The position numbers and the translations under genes are program-made. A stretch of DNA of 64,000 bases, taken from Klenkia soli. GTDB lineage: Bacteria > Actinomycetota > Actinomycetes > Mycobacteriales > Geodermatophilaceae. Of this stretch, positions 16,089 through 29,032 are shown piece by piece; position 1 is the first letter of the stretch, and every line of letters starts with the position of its first letter. The stretch covers positions 186,001-250,000 of the forward strand of contig NZ_FNIR01000004.1 of assembly GCF_900103975.1 (NCBI RefSeq), given 5' to 3'. The notes beneath the pieces are model-generated. The model was not told the DNA's origin, did not search any database, and worked only from the letters and a program-made list of their open reading frames with translations.

Positions 16089-17039
16089 ATGGGACGCCGT
16101 TCCCCGGACGTCGGCGCCCTGGTCGCCGGCGCCCGGGACGGCGACCCCCGCTCGGTCGCCCGGCTGATCTCGCTGGTCGAGCAGGAGAGCCCGGCCCTGC
16201 GCGAGGTGGCGGCGGCGCTGGCCCCGCACACCGGCCGCGCGCAGGTGCTGGGCATCACCGGATCGCCCGGGGTCGGCAAGTCGACGACGACCACCGCGCT
16301 GGTCAGCGGGCTGCGCGCCCGCGACCTGCGGGTGGGGGTGCTGGCGGTCGACCCGTCGTCCCCGTTCTCCGGGGGCGCGTTGCTGGGCGACCGGGTGCGC
16401 ATGGGCGCGCACGCCGACGACCCCGGGGTCTACATCCGGTCGATGGCCTCACGGGGCCACCTGGGCGGGCTCTCCTGGGCCACGCCGCAGGCACTGCGGG
16501 TGCTCGACGGCGCCGGCTGCGACGTCGTCGTGGTCGAGACGGTCGGGGTGGGCCAGTCGGAGCTGGAGGTGGCCTCGCTGGCCGACACCACGCTGGTGCT
16601 GGTTGCGCCGGGCATGGGCGACGGCATCCAGGCGGCGAAGGCCGGCATCCTCGAGGTGGCCGACGTCTTCGTGGTGAACAAGGCAGACCGCGAGGGGGCC
16701 GACCGCACCGCCCGCGAGCTGCGCGCCATGCTGACGATGGCCGCCGACAGCGGGTGGCGGCCGCCGGTCGTGCGCACCGTGGCGTCGGCCGGCGAGGGCA
16801 TCGACGAGGTCCTGACCCGGGTCGGCGAGCACCGGGACTGGCTGGCGTCGTCCGGTGAGGGCACCCGCCGCCGGCGCGTGCGCGCCGCCCGGGAGATCGA
16901 GGCCATCGCGGTCGGCGAGCTCCGCCGCCGCATGGGGGACGTCGGGGGCGCCGCGGCGATCGACGCGCTGGCCGACCGGGTCGTGGCGGGGGAGTGCGAC
17001 CCCTACGCGGCGGCCGACGAGCTCGTCGGGCGGCTGTGA
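16089..17039 (+). CDS. meaB: MeaB-type G-protein chaperone of a B12-dependent acyl-CoA mutase
   Basis: A 316-residue SIMIBI-class GTPase. The MeaB/ArgK family loads and protects adenosylcobalamin in methylmalonyl-CoA or related mutases. Motifs in order are the P-loop GSPGVGKST, the family-specific DPSSPFSGGALLGDRVRM, Walker-B-like ETVGVGQSE and the base-specificity NKAD. A helical C-terminal extension ending in RMGDVGGAAAIDAL mediates dimerisation in relatives. Its ATG lies immediately after the thiolase stop, so the two are co-transcribed and translationally coupled. No mutase gene is nearby. The old annotation as an arginine/ornithine transport ATPase should be ignored. Confidence 0.92.
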   Translation: MGRRSPDVGALVAGARDGDPRSVARLISLVEQESPALREVAAALAPHTGRAQVLGITGSPGVGKSTTTTALVSGLRARDLRVGVLAVDPSSPFSGGALLGDRVRMGAHADDPGVYIRSMASRGHLGGLSWATPQALRVLDGAGCDVVVVETVGVGQSELEVASLADTTLVLVAPGMGDGIQAAKAGILEVADVFVVNKADREGADRTARELRAMLTMAADSGWRPPVVRTVASAGEGIDEVLTRVGEHRDWLASSGEGTRRRRVRAAREIEAIAVGELRRRMGDVGGAAAIDALADRVVAGECDPYAAADELVGRL

Positions 17040-17064
17040 GGGCCGGCAGGGGAGACTGGCCGGC

Positions 17065-18537
17065 ATGAGCTCCCAGCCTGATGCCGTCGTCGTCGGGGCC
17101 GGACCGAACGGGCTCGCCGCCGCGCTGCGGTTGTCGGCCGCGGGCCTGCGGGTGCAGGTCGTCGAGCGGGCCGAGCGGGCCGGCGGCGGCATGCGCACCG
17201 AGGAGGTCACCCTCCCGGGCTTCGCCCACGACATCTGCTCGGCCGTGCACCCCATGGGGGTCGCCTCGCCGTTCTTCCGCGAGTTCGACTGGGCGTCGCG
17301 CGGGGTGCGCATGCTGCACCCCGAGGTGGCCTACGCCCACCCGCTGGACGGCGGCGACGCCGCGGTCGCGTACCGGTCGCTCGAGCAGACCGCCGCGGGC
17401 CTGGGCTCCGACGCCGCGGCCTACCGGGCGCTGTTCGGCCAGCTGGTCGAGCACGGGGACGACGTCATCGACTTCTTCCTGTCCTCGGCGTTCCGCCGGC
17501 TGCCCACCCGCAGCATCCCGGCGATCACCCGCTTCGCGCTGAACGCGCTGCCGAACGTCCGCTGGCTGGCGCACAAGGCCTTCGACGGCGAGCCGGCCCG
17601 CGCGCTGATCGGCGGGGCGGCCGCGCACGGCATGCTCGACCTCACCCGCCCGCTCACCGCCGGGCTGGGCATGGTGCTGTCGATGCTGGCCCACCACCGC
17701 GGCTGGCCGCTGCCCGAGGGCGGCACCCAGCGGATGGCCGACGCGATGGTGACCGCGCTCGAGCAGCAGGGCGGCTCGGTGGAGTACGGCCACGAGGTCA
17801 CCGACCTGCGCGAGTTCGACGGCGTCCCGGCGGTGCTGCTGGACACCTCGCCCGACGCGTTCGTGCAGATGGCCGGTGACCGGCTGACCGGCGGCTACGC
17901 GCGCTGGGTGAACCGCTACAAGCACGGGCCCGGGGTGTTCAAGATCGACTGGGCGCTGTCGGACCCGGTGCCGTGGACCAACGCCGACGTCCGCCGGGCC
18001 GGCACGGTGCACGTGGCCGGCACGCTGGCCGAGACCATCGCCGGCGAGGCCGCGCCGGCCGCCGGGCGGCTCACCGACCAGCCCTACGTGCTGGCCGTCC
18101 AGCCCACCGTCGTGGACCCGACCCGGGCGCCCGAGGGCAAGCACGTCTTCTGGGCCTACGTGCACGTGCCGCACGGCTCGACGGTCGACATGACGACCCA
18201 GATCGAGGCGCAGGTCGAGCGATTCGCGCCGGGCTTCCGGGACACGATCCTGGCCCGGGCGACCAAGACCGCGCCGCAGATGCAGCAGTGGAACCCGAAC
18301 AACGTGGGCGGCGACATCTCCAACGGCGAGGCATCCCTGCTGCAGATGCTCGCCCGCCCGGTGCCGCGCTGGAACACCTACTCCACGCCGATGGACCACG
18401 TGTTCCTGGCCTCGGCGGCCACCCCGCCCGGCCCGGCCGTGCACGGCATGTGCGGCGACAACGCCGCGCGGGTGGCGCTCCGGAAGGTCTTCGGCCTGCG
18501 GGAAGTCCCCCCGCTCCGCCCGGCCCCGCCGTCCTGA
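17065..18537 (+). CDS. CrtI/phytoene-desaturase-like FAD-dependent oxidoreductase
   Basis: A 490-residue flavoprotein with an N-terminal dinucleotide fold (VVVGAGPNGLAAALRL) followed by ERAERAGGGMRTEEVTLPGF, the FAD-binding start typical of the CrtI/NAD(P)-binding oxidoreductase family. A C-terminal GPAVHGMCGDNAAR segment probably closes the FAD site. The start ATG at 17065 comes 25 nt after the meaB stop with CAGGGGAGA in between, so it probably belongs to the thiolase-meaB operon. Many family members are not carotenoid enzymes, and no crtB, crtE or other pigment gene is present here, so the substrate is unknown. Transcription would end at the palindrome 18550-18578. Confidence 0.8.
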   Translation: MSSQPDAVVVGAGPNGLAAALRLSAAGLRVQVVERAERAGGGMRTEEVTLPGFAHDICSAVHPMGVASPFFREFDWASRGVRMLHPEVAYAHPLDGGDAAVAYRSLEQTAAGLGSDAAAYRALFGQLVEHGDDVIDFFLSSAFRRLPTRSIPAITRFALNALPNVRWLAHKAFDGEPARALIGGAAAHGMLDLTRPLTAGLGMVLSMLAHHRGWPLPEGGTQRMADAMVTALEQQGGSVEYGHEVTDLREFDGVPAVLLDTSPDAFVQMAGDRLTGGYARWVNRYKHGPGVFKIDWALSDPVPWTNADVRRAGTVHVAGTLAETIAGEAAPAAGRLTDQPYVLAVQPTVVDPTRAPEGKHVFWAYVHVPHGSTVDMTTQIEAQVERFAPGFRDTILARATKTAPQMQQWNPNNVGGDISNGEASLLQMLARPVPRWNTYSTPMDHVFLASAATPPGPAVHGMCGDNAARVALRKVFGLREVPPLRPAPPS

Positions 18538-18549
18538 CCCTGGCCTGAC

Positions 18550-18578
18550 ACCCCGCTGGATGTGACATCCAGCGGGGT
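18550..18578. repeat. 29-bp palindromic repeat, copy 1
   Basis: Two perfect 14-nt arms (left arm ACCCCGCTGGATGT) flank a single central G. The identical 29-mer recurs at 19622-19650, and its core GCTGGATGTGACATCCAGC recurs at 19586-19604. It follows the oxidoreductase gene by 12 bp and may act as a terminator, but the near-absent loop and repetition suggest a dispersed palindromic element. Confidence 0.8.
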
Positions 18579-18598
18579 CGGCCGGCCGGGACACGACG

Positions 18599-18617
18599 GG
18601 ATGTCACATCGAGCGGG
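18599..18617. repeat. Degenerate half-copy of the palindromic repeat, inside the DUF559 gene end
   Basis: GGATGTCACATCGAGCGGG matches the core and one arm of the 29-bp element with a single mismatch at 18611. It encodes the last codons and overlaps the stop (Ala-Arg-Ser-Met-stop) of the DUF559 gene. Confidence 0.6.
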
Positions 18618-19482
18618 CCAGCTCGGCGGCCACTCGGGCCACCAGCGCGCTCGGGTTCCGGAGGTCCTCGGCGGTCACGAACACGACCCGCCAGCCGGCG
18701 GCGGTGAGCCGGTTGAGCCGGGTGCGGTCGCGGGCGAACTGGCCGGGCTCGCCGTGCCAGCGGCCGTCGTACTCGACCGCGACCTTCCGGTCGGGCCAGG
18801 CGAAGTCGACCCGGGCGATCTCCCGGCCGTCGTGGACCACGCGGAACTGGGCCACCGGGGTCGGGAGGCGCGACCGGTGCAGCAGCAGCCGGACGACGGT
18901 CTCCATCGGCGACTCGGCGAGCCCGTCGGCCAGCCGCACCACCGCCTCGGCCCGACGAGCTCCGCGCGTCCGGTCGGCGACAGCGGCGACGAGCAGCTCG
19001 TCGTGGCTGAGGGGGACCGCGCCCAGGAACCGGTCGACGAGGGCGACGGCGTCGTCCCGCGGGGCGCACCCGGCGAGGTCGAGGGCGGTACGGGCCAGGT
19101 CGGTCACCGCGGCGTCCCCGCGCAGGACGACGTCGGCAGCGGGGAGCACCCGGCGGCGTGCTCGGACGCCGTCCACCCGCCCTGCGGTGCACGCGGGCGG
19201 CAAGGTCACCTCGACGTCGTCCCGGGGCTCGGCCAGCGGGACCCCCCACACCACCGCTGCGCTGCGACCGGACACGACGGCCGACGGCAGGAGCAGCCGG
19301 ACGGCGGTGATCCGGGCGCGGTGGTCGAGCACGACGTCGGGGCCGGCGTAGACGTCGCGGGCCAGGGAGGTGAAGGCGTGCGAGCGCAGCTGCCCGGCTG
19401 TCACCTGGCCGTCCCGGATCGCCGTCGACCCGCGGAAGACGACGGCGCGGAGCTCCGGCGGGCAGCGGGGGACGGGCGGCAC
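18604..19482 (-). CDS. AbiEi/DUF559 (Vsr-like) putative nuclease protein
   Basis: A 292-residue protein with two parts. The N-terminus (CPPELRAVVFRGSTAIRDGQVTAGQL) matches the actinobacterial group annotated as AbiEi-type, with a DNA-binding-like head. The C-terminal 100 residues form a DUF559 domain of the restriction-endonuclease/Vsr fold: VDFAWPDRKVAVEYDGRWH carries an Asp and a Glu in nuclease positions, then RDRTRLNRLTAAGWRVVFVTAEDL. The GTG at 19482 fits family N-termini better than the upstream ATG at 19599, which lies inside a palindromic repeat. The gene is isolated and bracketed by four copies or remnants of one palindrome. No antitoxin partner is adjacent. Function unproven: solitary repair or defence nuclease, or a mobile module. 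Confidence 0.75.
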   Translation of the reverse strand: MPPVPRCPPELRAVVFRGSTAIRDGQVTAGQLRSHAFTSLARDVYAGPDVVLDHRARITAVRLLLPSAVVSGRSAAVVWGVPLAEPRDDVEVTLPPACTAGRVDGVRARRRVLPAADVVLRGDAAVTDLARTALDLAGCAPRDDAVALVDRFLGAVPLSHDELLVAAVADRTRGARRAEAVVRLADGLAESPMETVVRLLLHRSRLPTPVAQFRVVHDGREIARVDFAWPDRKVAVEYDGRWHGEPGQFARDRTRLNRLTAAGWRVVFVTAEDLRNPSALVARVAAELARSM

Positions 19483-19585
19483 GGGTGCAGGGTGCCGCAG
19501 CCCGAGGGCCGGACACCGAGTTGTCCACAGGCCGGGAGGGCACCCAGGCGCTCCCTGGGCCGTGCCCTGCGGACCGACCCCGGCC

Positions 19586-19604
19586 GCTGGATGTGACATC
19601 CAGC
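19586..19604. repeat. Palindromic repeat core, copy 3
   Basis: GCTGGATGTGACATCCAGC, two 9-nt arms around a central G, is the core of the 29-bp element. It lies about 100 bp upstream of the chosen DUF559 start. Confidence 0.8.
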
Positions 19605-19621
19605 AGTGTCCGCACGCCCCG

Positions 19622-19650
19622 ACCCCGCTGGATGTGACATCCAGCGGGGT
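19622..19650. repeat. 29-bp palindromic repeat, copy 4, followed by GGGGCC repeats
   Basis: Identical over 29 bp to 18550-18578. A short run of GGGGCC units (to about 19676) separates it from the P60 gene stop at 19684, for which the palindrome could act as a terminator. Confidence 0.8.
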
Positions 19651-19683
19651 CGGGGCCGGGGCCGGGGCCGGGGATGGACCGGG

Positions 19684-20208
19684 TCAGGCGACGCGGGAGG
19701 CGCCGGCGTAGCCGGGCATGTCCACGCTGCTGACGACCACGCCGGTGTCCGAGTTCAGCGCGTTCACCATCTGGCCGTCGCCGATGTAGATGCCCACGTG
19801 GCTCACGGGGGAGTAGTAGAAGACCAGGTCGCCGGGCAGCAGGGCCGAGCGGTCGACCGGGGTGCCGACCGTGGCCTGGTCGGCGCTGCGGCGGGGGAGC
19901 TCGACGCCGGCCGCGGCGTAGGCCTGGGTGGTGAGGCCCGAGCAGTCGTAGGCGTCGGGGCCATTGCCGCCGTAGGCGTAGGCCTTGCCGACCTGGGCCA
20001 TGGCGTGGTCGACGGCGACCTGGGTGGCCGGGGTCGGGGCCACGATGCCCGATGAGGGCGCGGCAGGTGCCGTGACGGCCGCGGGGGCGGCGGACGCCGT
20101 CCCGACGGCGCCGGGGAGGACCCCGACGGCCAGGGTGGCGGCGACACCGGTGAACATCGCCTGGCCGGTACGGCGCAGACGGGTGGAGCGGGTGGAGGCG
20201 AGGGCCAT
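19684..20208 (-). CDS. Secreted NlpC/P60 peptidoglycan hydrolase
   Basis: A 174-residue exported endopeptidase-type cell wall hydrolase. A long signal peptide (about 1-44, ending ASAAPA) precedes a single NlpC/P60 domain: catalytic Cys in YDCSGLTTQAY, His in SHVGIYIGDG, and a PGDLVFYY strand between them. No SH3 or LysM anchor is present, so it may diffuse or act with a partner. The ATG at 20208 starts just before a good signal peptide; upstream in-frame codons encode low-complexity sequence. AAAGGA lies about 15 nt upstream, further than usual. The role is in cell separation or wall turnover, by family. Confidence 0.88.
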   Translation of the reverse strand: MALASTRSTRLRRTGQAMFTGVAATLAVGVLPGAVGTASAAPAAVTAPAAPSSGIVAPTPATQVAVDHAMAQVGKAYAYGGNGPDAYDCSGLTTQAYAAAGVELPRRSADQATVGTPVDRSALLPGDLVFYYSPVSHVGIYIGDGQMVNALNSDTGVVVSSVDMPGYAGASRVA

Positions 20209-20537
20209 GGAGGAGCGGGCCGTCCTTTCGCGGTTCGCCCGCCGGGCATCGTCCCCGGACCTCGACGCGCACGGACGGCGGTCGGGCGGGGCGGTCGTGG
20301 GGCAGTTGCGCTCCGGCGCATCCTGGATCCCGCGCGCCGCGCTGGCGGCCGACGGGGGAACTGCCCGCTGCGGACCTCGTGCTGGTCCCGGCGGTGCCCG
20401 GCGGGTGGTCGACCCGACCGGGCGGCGACCACCGTAGGCAGGGGGCGGGGGCTGGTCGCAACCGGTCGTGAGAATGCTCACCCGGCGCTCGACGGCTCGC
20501 CAGGAGCCCGGCGCCCGGCGGTGGGACGATGGTCGCC
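20209..20537. other. Divergent intergenic region, 329 bp
   Basis: This separates the P60 gene (minus) from the thioredoxin-like gene (plus). The long side is the 5' leader of the P60 gene. Cell wall hydrolase genes of actinobacteria are often preceded by a cyclic-di-AMP riboswitch, but I could not match its conserved core here. GTGAG-AATG-CTCAC at 20468-20481 is a small inverted repeat. No credible coding region is visible. Confidence 0.4.
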
Positions 20538-21521
20538 ATGCAGCCGAACCGCCCCGCTCGACCCGGTCAGCCCACCGATCCGCGCGCCGCCGCGCAGCAG
20601 GCCCAGCTGGCCGCCTCGTTGGCCGGCGCGGTCGACCTGGCCGCGGTCAAGGCCCGCTCGGACGCCGCTGCCCGGGCCGCTGCGGCACCGCCGCCCGCGC
20701 CCGGTGCGCCGGCCGGTGCGCCCGGTGGCACCGTGGTGGACGTCGACGAGGCCACCTTCCAGACCGAGGTCATCGACCGGTCGTTCCAGGTGCCGGTCGT
20801 GCTCGACCTGTGGGCCGAGTGGTGCGGGCCCTGCAAGCAGCTGTCGCCGGTGCTGGAGAAGCTCGCCGCCGAGGGCGGCGGCGCGTGGGTGCTGGCCAAG
20901 GTCGACGTCGACGCCAACCCGAACCTGGCGCAGGGCCTGCGCGTGCAGGGCATCCCGGCGGTCAAGGCGGTGTGGCAGGGCCAGCTGGTCGCCGAGTTCA
21001 GCGGCGCCATCCCCGAGGAGCAGGCCCGGCAGTTCGTCACGGAGCTGGTCGGCGCCACCACCGGTGGCGGGCTGCCCGAGGGTGCCGAGGGGGCCGAGCC
21101 GGCCGAGCCCGAGGACCCGCGCCTGGACGCCGCCGAGGCCGCGCTGGACGCCGGTGACCTGGCCGGCGCCGAGGCGGCCTACCAGCAGATCCTCGACGCC
21201 GAGCCCACCCACCCGGTCGCCTCGGTGGCCATCAAGCAGGTGCAGTTGTTCCGCCGCGCCGAGGCCGCCGGCCCGAACGCGCTGGTCGAGGCCGACGCCG
21301 CCCCCGACGACGTCGCGGCGCAGACCCGGGCCGCCGACTTCCTGCTGGGCACCGGGGACATCGACGGCGCCTTCGCCCGGCTGCTGGACGTCGTCCGCCG
21401 CACCGCCGGTGAGGACCGGGACGCCGCGCGGGTGCACCTGGTCGAGCTGTTCGGCGTGGTCGGCGACGACGACCCGCGGGTCGGCGCCGCCCGCCGCCAG
21501 CTCTCGGCCGCCCTCTTCTAG
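20538..21521 (+). CDS. YbbN-type thioredoxin-TPR co-chaperone
   Basis: A 327-residue cytoplasmic protein. After a disordered Ala/Pro-rich N-terminus (1-63) there is a thioredoxin fold with intact WCGPCK (about 94-99) and the cis-proline segment QGIPAVKAVW, then a Pro/Glu linker, then TPR-like helices (about 190-327). This arrangement matches YbbN/CnoX-like proteins, which hold oxidised or unfolded clients and pass them to GroEL or DnaK. E. coli YbbN has lost the second cysteine, but here both are present, so redox activity is possible. An in-frame ATG at 20529 would add three residues. GACGAT at 20525-20530 lies 7 nt before 20538, which would fit a leaderless start. Confidence 0.85.
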   Translation: MQPNRPARPGQPTDPRAAAQQAQLAASLAGAVDLAAVKARSDAAARAAAAPPPAPGAPAGAPGGTVVDVDEATFQTEVIDRSFQVPVVLDLWAEWCGPCKQLSPVLEKLAAEGGGAWVLAKVDVDANPNLAQGLRVQGIPAVKAVWQGQLVAEFSGAIPEEQARQFVTELVGATTGGGLPEGAEGAEPAEPEDPRLDAAEAALDAGDLAGAEAAYQQILDAEPTHPVASVAIKQVQLFRRAEAAGPNALVEADAAPDDVAAQTRAADFLLGTGDIDGAFARLLDVVRRTAGEDRDAARVHLVELFGVVGDDDPRVGAARRQLSAALF

Positions 21522-21536
21522 CCCCCTGCGGGCTAG
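21518..21536. terminator. Short hairpin at convergent gene ends
   Basis: CTAGCCC and GGGCTAG (7-bp arms, 5-nt loop) overlap the stops of the thioredoxin-like gene and of the peptidase gene. It may serve as a bidirectional terminator. There is no T-tract. Confidence 0.4.
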
Positions 21537-22945
21537 GCCTGCAGCCCGCAGGCGGTGAGGCCGTAGAGGTAGCCCTGGCGGAAGACGTCGACCAGCTGGA
21601 AGCCGGAGAGCCCGACGTCGGGGAACACGGTCGGGTCCTTGCCGTAGGCCAGCAGGAACTGCACCGCCTCGTCGAAGTCGCCGGGGGAGAGCGCGATGGA
21701 GGTGACCTCCCCGTTGAGGGCGGCGCCCGAGAAGGCGCCGGCCTGGCAGGTGGCCGACCGGATGGCGTCCTCGTCGTCGGTGGACAGGCCCAGCTGGTCG
21801 CGAGCGGCGATGCCGTAGGGGATGGCCACGGCGGTGAGCACCGCGTAGTCGCCGATGTCCCGGTAGGCGGGCTCCGCCAGGTCCGTCTGGTCGTAGTAGA
21901 CGATGTCCCCGTCCGGGCAGAAGCCGGCGTTGGTGTCGGTGTTCATCCCGGCGCAGGACGGCGCAGTGCCGTCGAAGGGCTCGATCGTGGGCTCGGTGAA
22001 ATCGGTGCCCAGGTCCGAGGGGAACGAGTCCGCGTAGTACTCGGGCAGCGCGCTCTCGATCACCGCGGCGATCTCGTCGGGCGGCGCGTTCCCGGTGCCG
22101 CCCTCGGCCAGCTCCTCGTCGGTGAACTCGGCCTGCGTGAAGCGCCGGTCGGACTCGTAGTTGTCCCGGCAGGCCGCCGCCCCGCCGTCGAAGCCGTCCT
22201 GGATGGCCGAGACCCGGTCGAAGTAGGAGCCGTGGGCCTGCTCGGCGGCGGGGTCGGTGCCCGGCGGGTCGCGGACCACGTAGTACCCGGCCAGCAGGTC
22301 GTCGAGCTCGGGGGCACGGATGGTCTCGTGGCTGGCGTTGCCGTCGGCCACCCAGCGGGTCCAGGCGCCGGCGAAGCAGTCGGCCTGGGTCTCGGTGTTG
22401 ATCGACGTGTCGTCGGCCGGGTAGCCGACCCGCCCCTGAACGGCGTGGCCGAACTCGTGGGCCATGATCAGCGCCGGCAGGAACCGGCCGAACTGGTCGC
22501 CGAGCTCCTGCAGGAAGGCCCGGTCGTAGCTGATGGAGTCCTCGTTCGAGGTGCCGCTGTCGGGTGGGCAGTAGAAGGCGTTCTGCTCCACCTCCTCGGG
22601 GGCGGAGCTGCAGCCGATCTCTCCGTCGGGGTACTGCGACTCGTCGACGTCACCCGGGTCGACGGAGAAGTAGCCACCGGTCAGCGCCGGGAAGTCCTCG
22701 CCGTACACCTCGGGGAACGTCTGGGCCCAGAAGTCGTTGAGGTCGGCCAGCGAGTTGCGGGCGGTGACGTCGGCCTCGGTCTCGGCCGCCCCGGTGATGG
22801 GGAAGTCCGCCGGCGCGACGTCGGTGATCGGCGGCTCGGCCGACGACGCCCGGCCCGGCACCAGGGTCGTGCCGCAGCCGGTGAGCAGCAGCGCCGCGGA
22901 CACGATGCCGGCGACCACGGCCACCGGGCGGGACGTCACGGTCAT
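21533..22945 (-). CDS. Neutral zinc metallopeptidase lipoprotein (YpfJ-like)
   Basis: A 470-residue putative lipoprotein. The lipobox is LLTGCG with Cys24, so it should be anchored to the outer face of the membrane. The zinc site is HEFGH (163-167) with the distal ligand Glu185 in NTETQADCFAGAW, the signature of the Zn_peptidase/YpfJ family of gluzincin-like enzymes. The C-terminal half is acidic with several Cys residues (for example PSCAGMNTDTNAGFC), suggesting extracytoplasmic disulfides. The gene is monocistronic and converges on the thioredoxin-like gene with 11 bp between them. The substrate is unknown. Confidence 0.87.
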   Translation of the reverse strand: MTVTSRPVAVVAGIVSAALLLTGCGTTLVPGRASSAEPPITDVAPADFPITGAAETEADVTARNSLADLNDFWAQTFPEVYGEDFPALTGGYFSVDPGDVDESQYPDGEIGCSSAPEEVEQNAFYCPPDSGTSNEDSISYDRAFLQELGDQFGRFLPALIMAHEFGHAVQGRVGYPADDTSINTETQADCFAGAWTRWVADGNASHETIRAPELDDLLAGYYVVRDPPGTDPAAEQAHGSYFDRVSAIQDGFDGGAAACRDNYESDRRFTQAEFTDEELAEGGTGNAPPDEIAAVIESALPEYYADSFPSDLGTDFTEPTIEPFDGTAPSCAGMNTDTNAGFCPDGDIVYYDQTDLAEPAYRDIGDYAVLTAVAIPYGIAARDQLGLSTDDEDAIRSATCQAGAFSGAALNGEVTSIALSPGDFDEAVQFLLAYGKDPTVFPDVGLSGFQLVDVFRQGYLYGLTACGLQA

Positions 22946-23028
22946 GGGTTCCCGTTCTCGTCGGTCCGGGACGGGCTCCGGACGGCCGTCACATCATGGC
23001 CGACGCGCTGCCCGGGCGCGACGAGCCC

Positions 23029-23063
23029 CGGTGCGGACCACCTCGGGTGGGTGGTCCGCACCG
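23029..23063 (-). terminator. Hairpin terminator after glgB
   Basis: CGGTGCGGACCACC (23029-23042) and GGTGGTCCGCACCG (23050-23063) form a perfect 14-bp stem with a 7-nt loop, 6 bp beyond the glgB stop. It ends the glgE-treS-mak-glgB operon. Confidence 0.75.
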
Positions 23064-23069
23064 CAGGGC

Positions 23070-25754
<2,685 letters not shown>

Positions 25755-25804
25755 GGGAGCTCCGTCCTGCCTGCGTGCCCCGGGGGCACGGATGAATGGG
25801 TCGG

Positions 25805-27147
25805 TCAGCTGCTGGCGAGCCGGGCCAGGGAGGTCAACGGGATCATGAGCCAGTTCGGCCGGTTGCGCGCCTCGTAGACGCACTCGTAGACGGCCTTGTC
25901 CGCCTCGAGGGCGCGCAGCAGGGGCGAGGTCGCGGGGTCGGTACCGCTGGCTGCGGCGTAGCCGGCGCAGAACGCGGTGCGGTTGCGCTCGGCCCACTCC
26001 TGCGCGCGGTAGGCCAGCTGCGGGTCGCCGGGCTGCTCGACCAGCATGTGCCGGGCGGCGTAGTCGAAGGACCGCAGCATGCCGGCCACGTCGCGCAGCG
26101 GGGAGTCCAGCTCGCGCCGGGCGGCCAGCGAGCGGGCCGGCTCGCCCTCGAAGTCCAGCACGATCCAGCCGGTCGTGGTGCGCAGCACCTGACCCAGGTG
26201 GAGGTCGCCGTGCACGCGCTGGGCCGTGGTCGGCTCGGCGATGTCGCCGACGGCGCCGTAGAGGACGCGCAGCCCGTCGGCGTGCTCGGCCAGCTCGGGC
26301 ACGATCGCCGTGGCGGCGTCGAGCCGGGCGATGAGCTGCGCCGCCAGCTGCGCGTACCACTCGGCACCGGCCTCGGCGGTCGGCAGCACCCGGGCGAGGT
26401 CGCGGTGCACGCTGGCGGTGGCCTCGCCCAGCCGCTCGGCCTCGCCGGCGAAGTCACCGCCGACCTCGTCGGCGTGCAGGTCGGCCTCGGCGTAGAGGTC
26501 CCGCACGCTCGAGGTGGCCAGCCGCCACCCGTCGCTGGCGTTGGGGACGAAGGACTGCAGGAAGGCCACGGTGGCCGACTCGCCGCCGTCCTCGTCGACC
26601 TCCACGTGGCCCAGCAGCGGGGCGATGTGCGGGTTCTCGGTCGCCCGCAGCGCGTCGTGCACCTCGACGTCGGGGTTGAGCCCGGGCTCGAGGCGGCGGA
26701 ACACCTTCATGATCGCGGTCTCGCCGTAGATCAGCGAGGTGTTGGACTGCTCGCCGGAGATGACGTCGCCGGGCACCCCCTCGGGGATGTAGGCGACGCC
26801 CGCCGGGTGGAAGTGCAGCGGACCGACGGTCGAGGCCGCGACCAGGTGGGTCAGCCACGGCACGGTGGCCTCGCGGTCGCGCAGACCGTCGTAGGCGTGG
26901 TTGTCCCCGACCGCACCGACGTAGGCGTGGGCCAGCTCGTCGTCCGGGGCGCCCCGCCAGGAGAGCGGGACCAGGTAGGTCTCGGCACCGCCGTCGGTGT
27001 AGGTCACCCGGACCCGGTGCACGGACACCGCCGGCGTCCCCTCGTCGAGGAAGAAGCCGTCCTCGGTGATCCCGGACCACTCGCGGCCCTTGCCGGGGAA
27101 CCAGCGCTGGTGCGGCATCCACTCGGCGAGGAGGTCGGTCAGCGCGC

Positions 27148-27151
<4 letters not shown>
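25805..27151 (-). CDS. mak: Maltokinase
   Basis: Maltokinase (Mak/Pep2) makes maltose 1-phosphate, the GlgE substrate, from maltose and ATP. The 448-residue product has the aminoglycoside-phosphotransferase-like fold: N-terminal [12 protein letters not shown] (shared by this family), the phosphate-binding segment [20 protein letters not shown], catalytic [14 protein letters not shown] and the metal-binding [12 protein letters not shown]. Its ATG overlaps the treS stop by ATGA, so translation is coupled to TreS. In some bacteria TreS and Mak are fused; here they are separate but coupled. The pathway is treS (trehalose to maltose), mak, glgE, glgB. Confidence 0.94.
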
Positions 27152-28980
<1,829 letters not shown>

Positions 28981-29032
28981 GGGGAGGTCGGTCCTCGACT
29001 CTCGGAGGGGAAGGGGCGCGGGGGAGAGCGGG

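Noticed and set aside
19482-19599. An ATG at 19599 as start of the DUF559 protein
   Set aside because: It lies within a palindromic repeat, and the first 39 codons look unlike family members. The GTG at 19482 matches the usual N-terminus.
19648-19676. GGGGCC units as a meaningful tandem repeat
   Set aside because: Only about three short units; ordinary for this base composition.
20209-20480. Possible cyclic-di-AMP (ydaO) riboswitch before the P60 gene
   Set aside because: The position fits, but I could not find the conserved core sequences, so I do not report it. A covariance-model search of 20209-20480 on the minus strand would decide.
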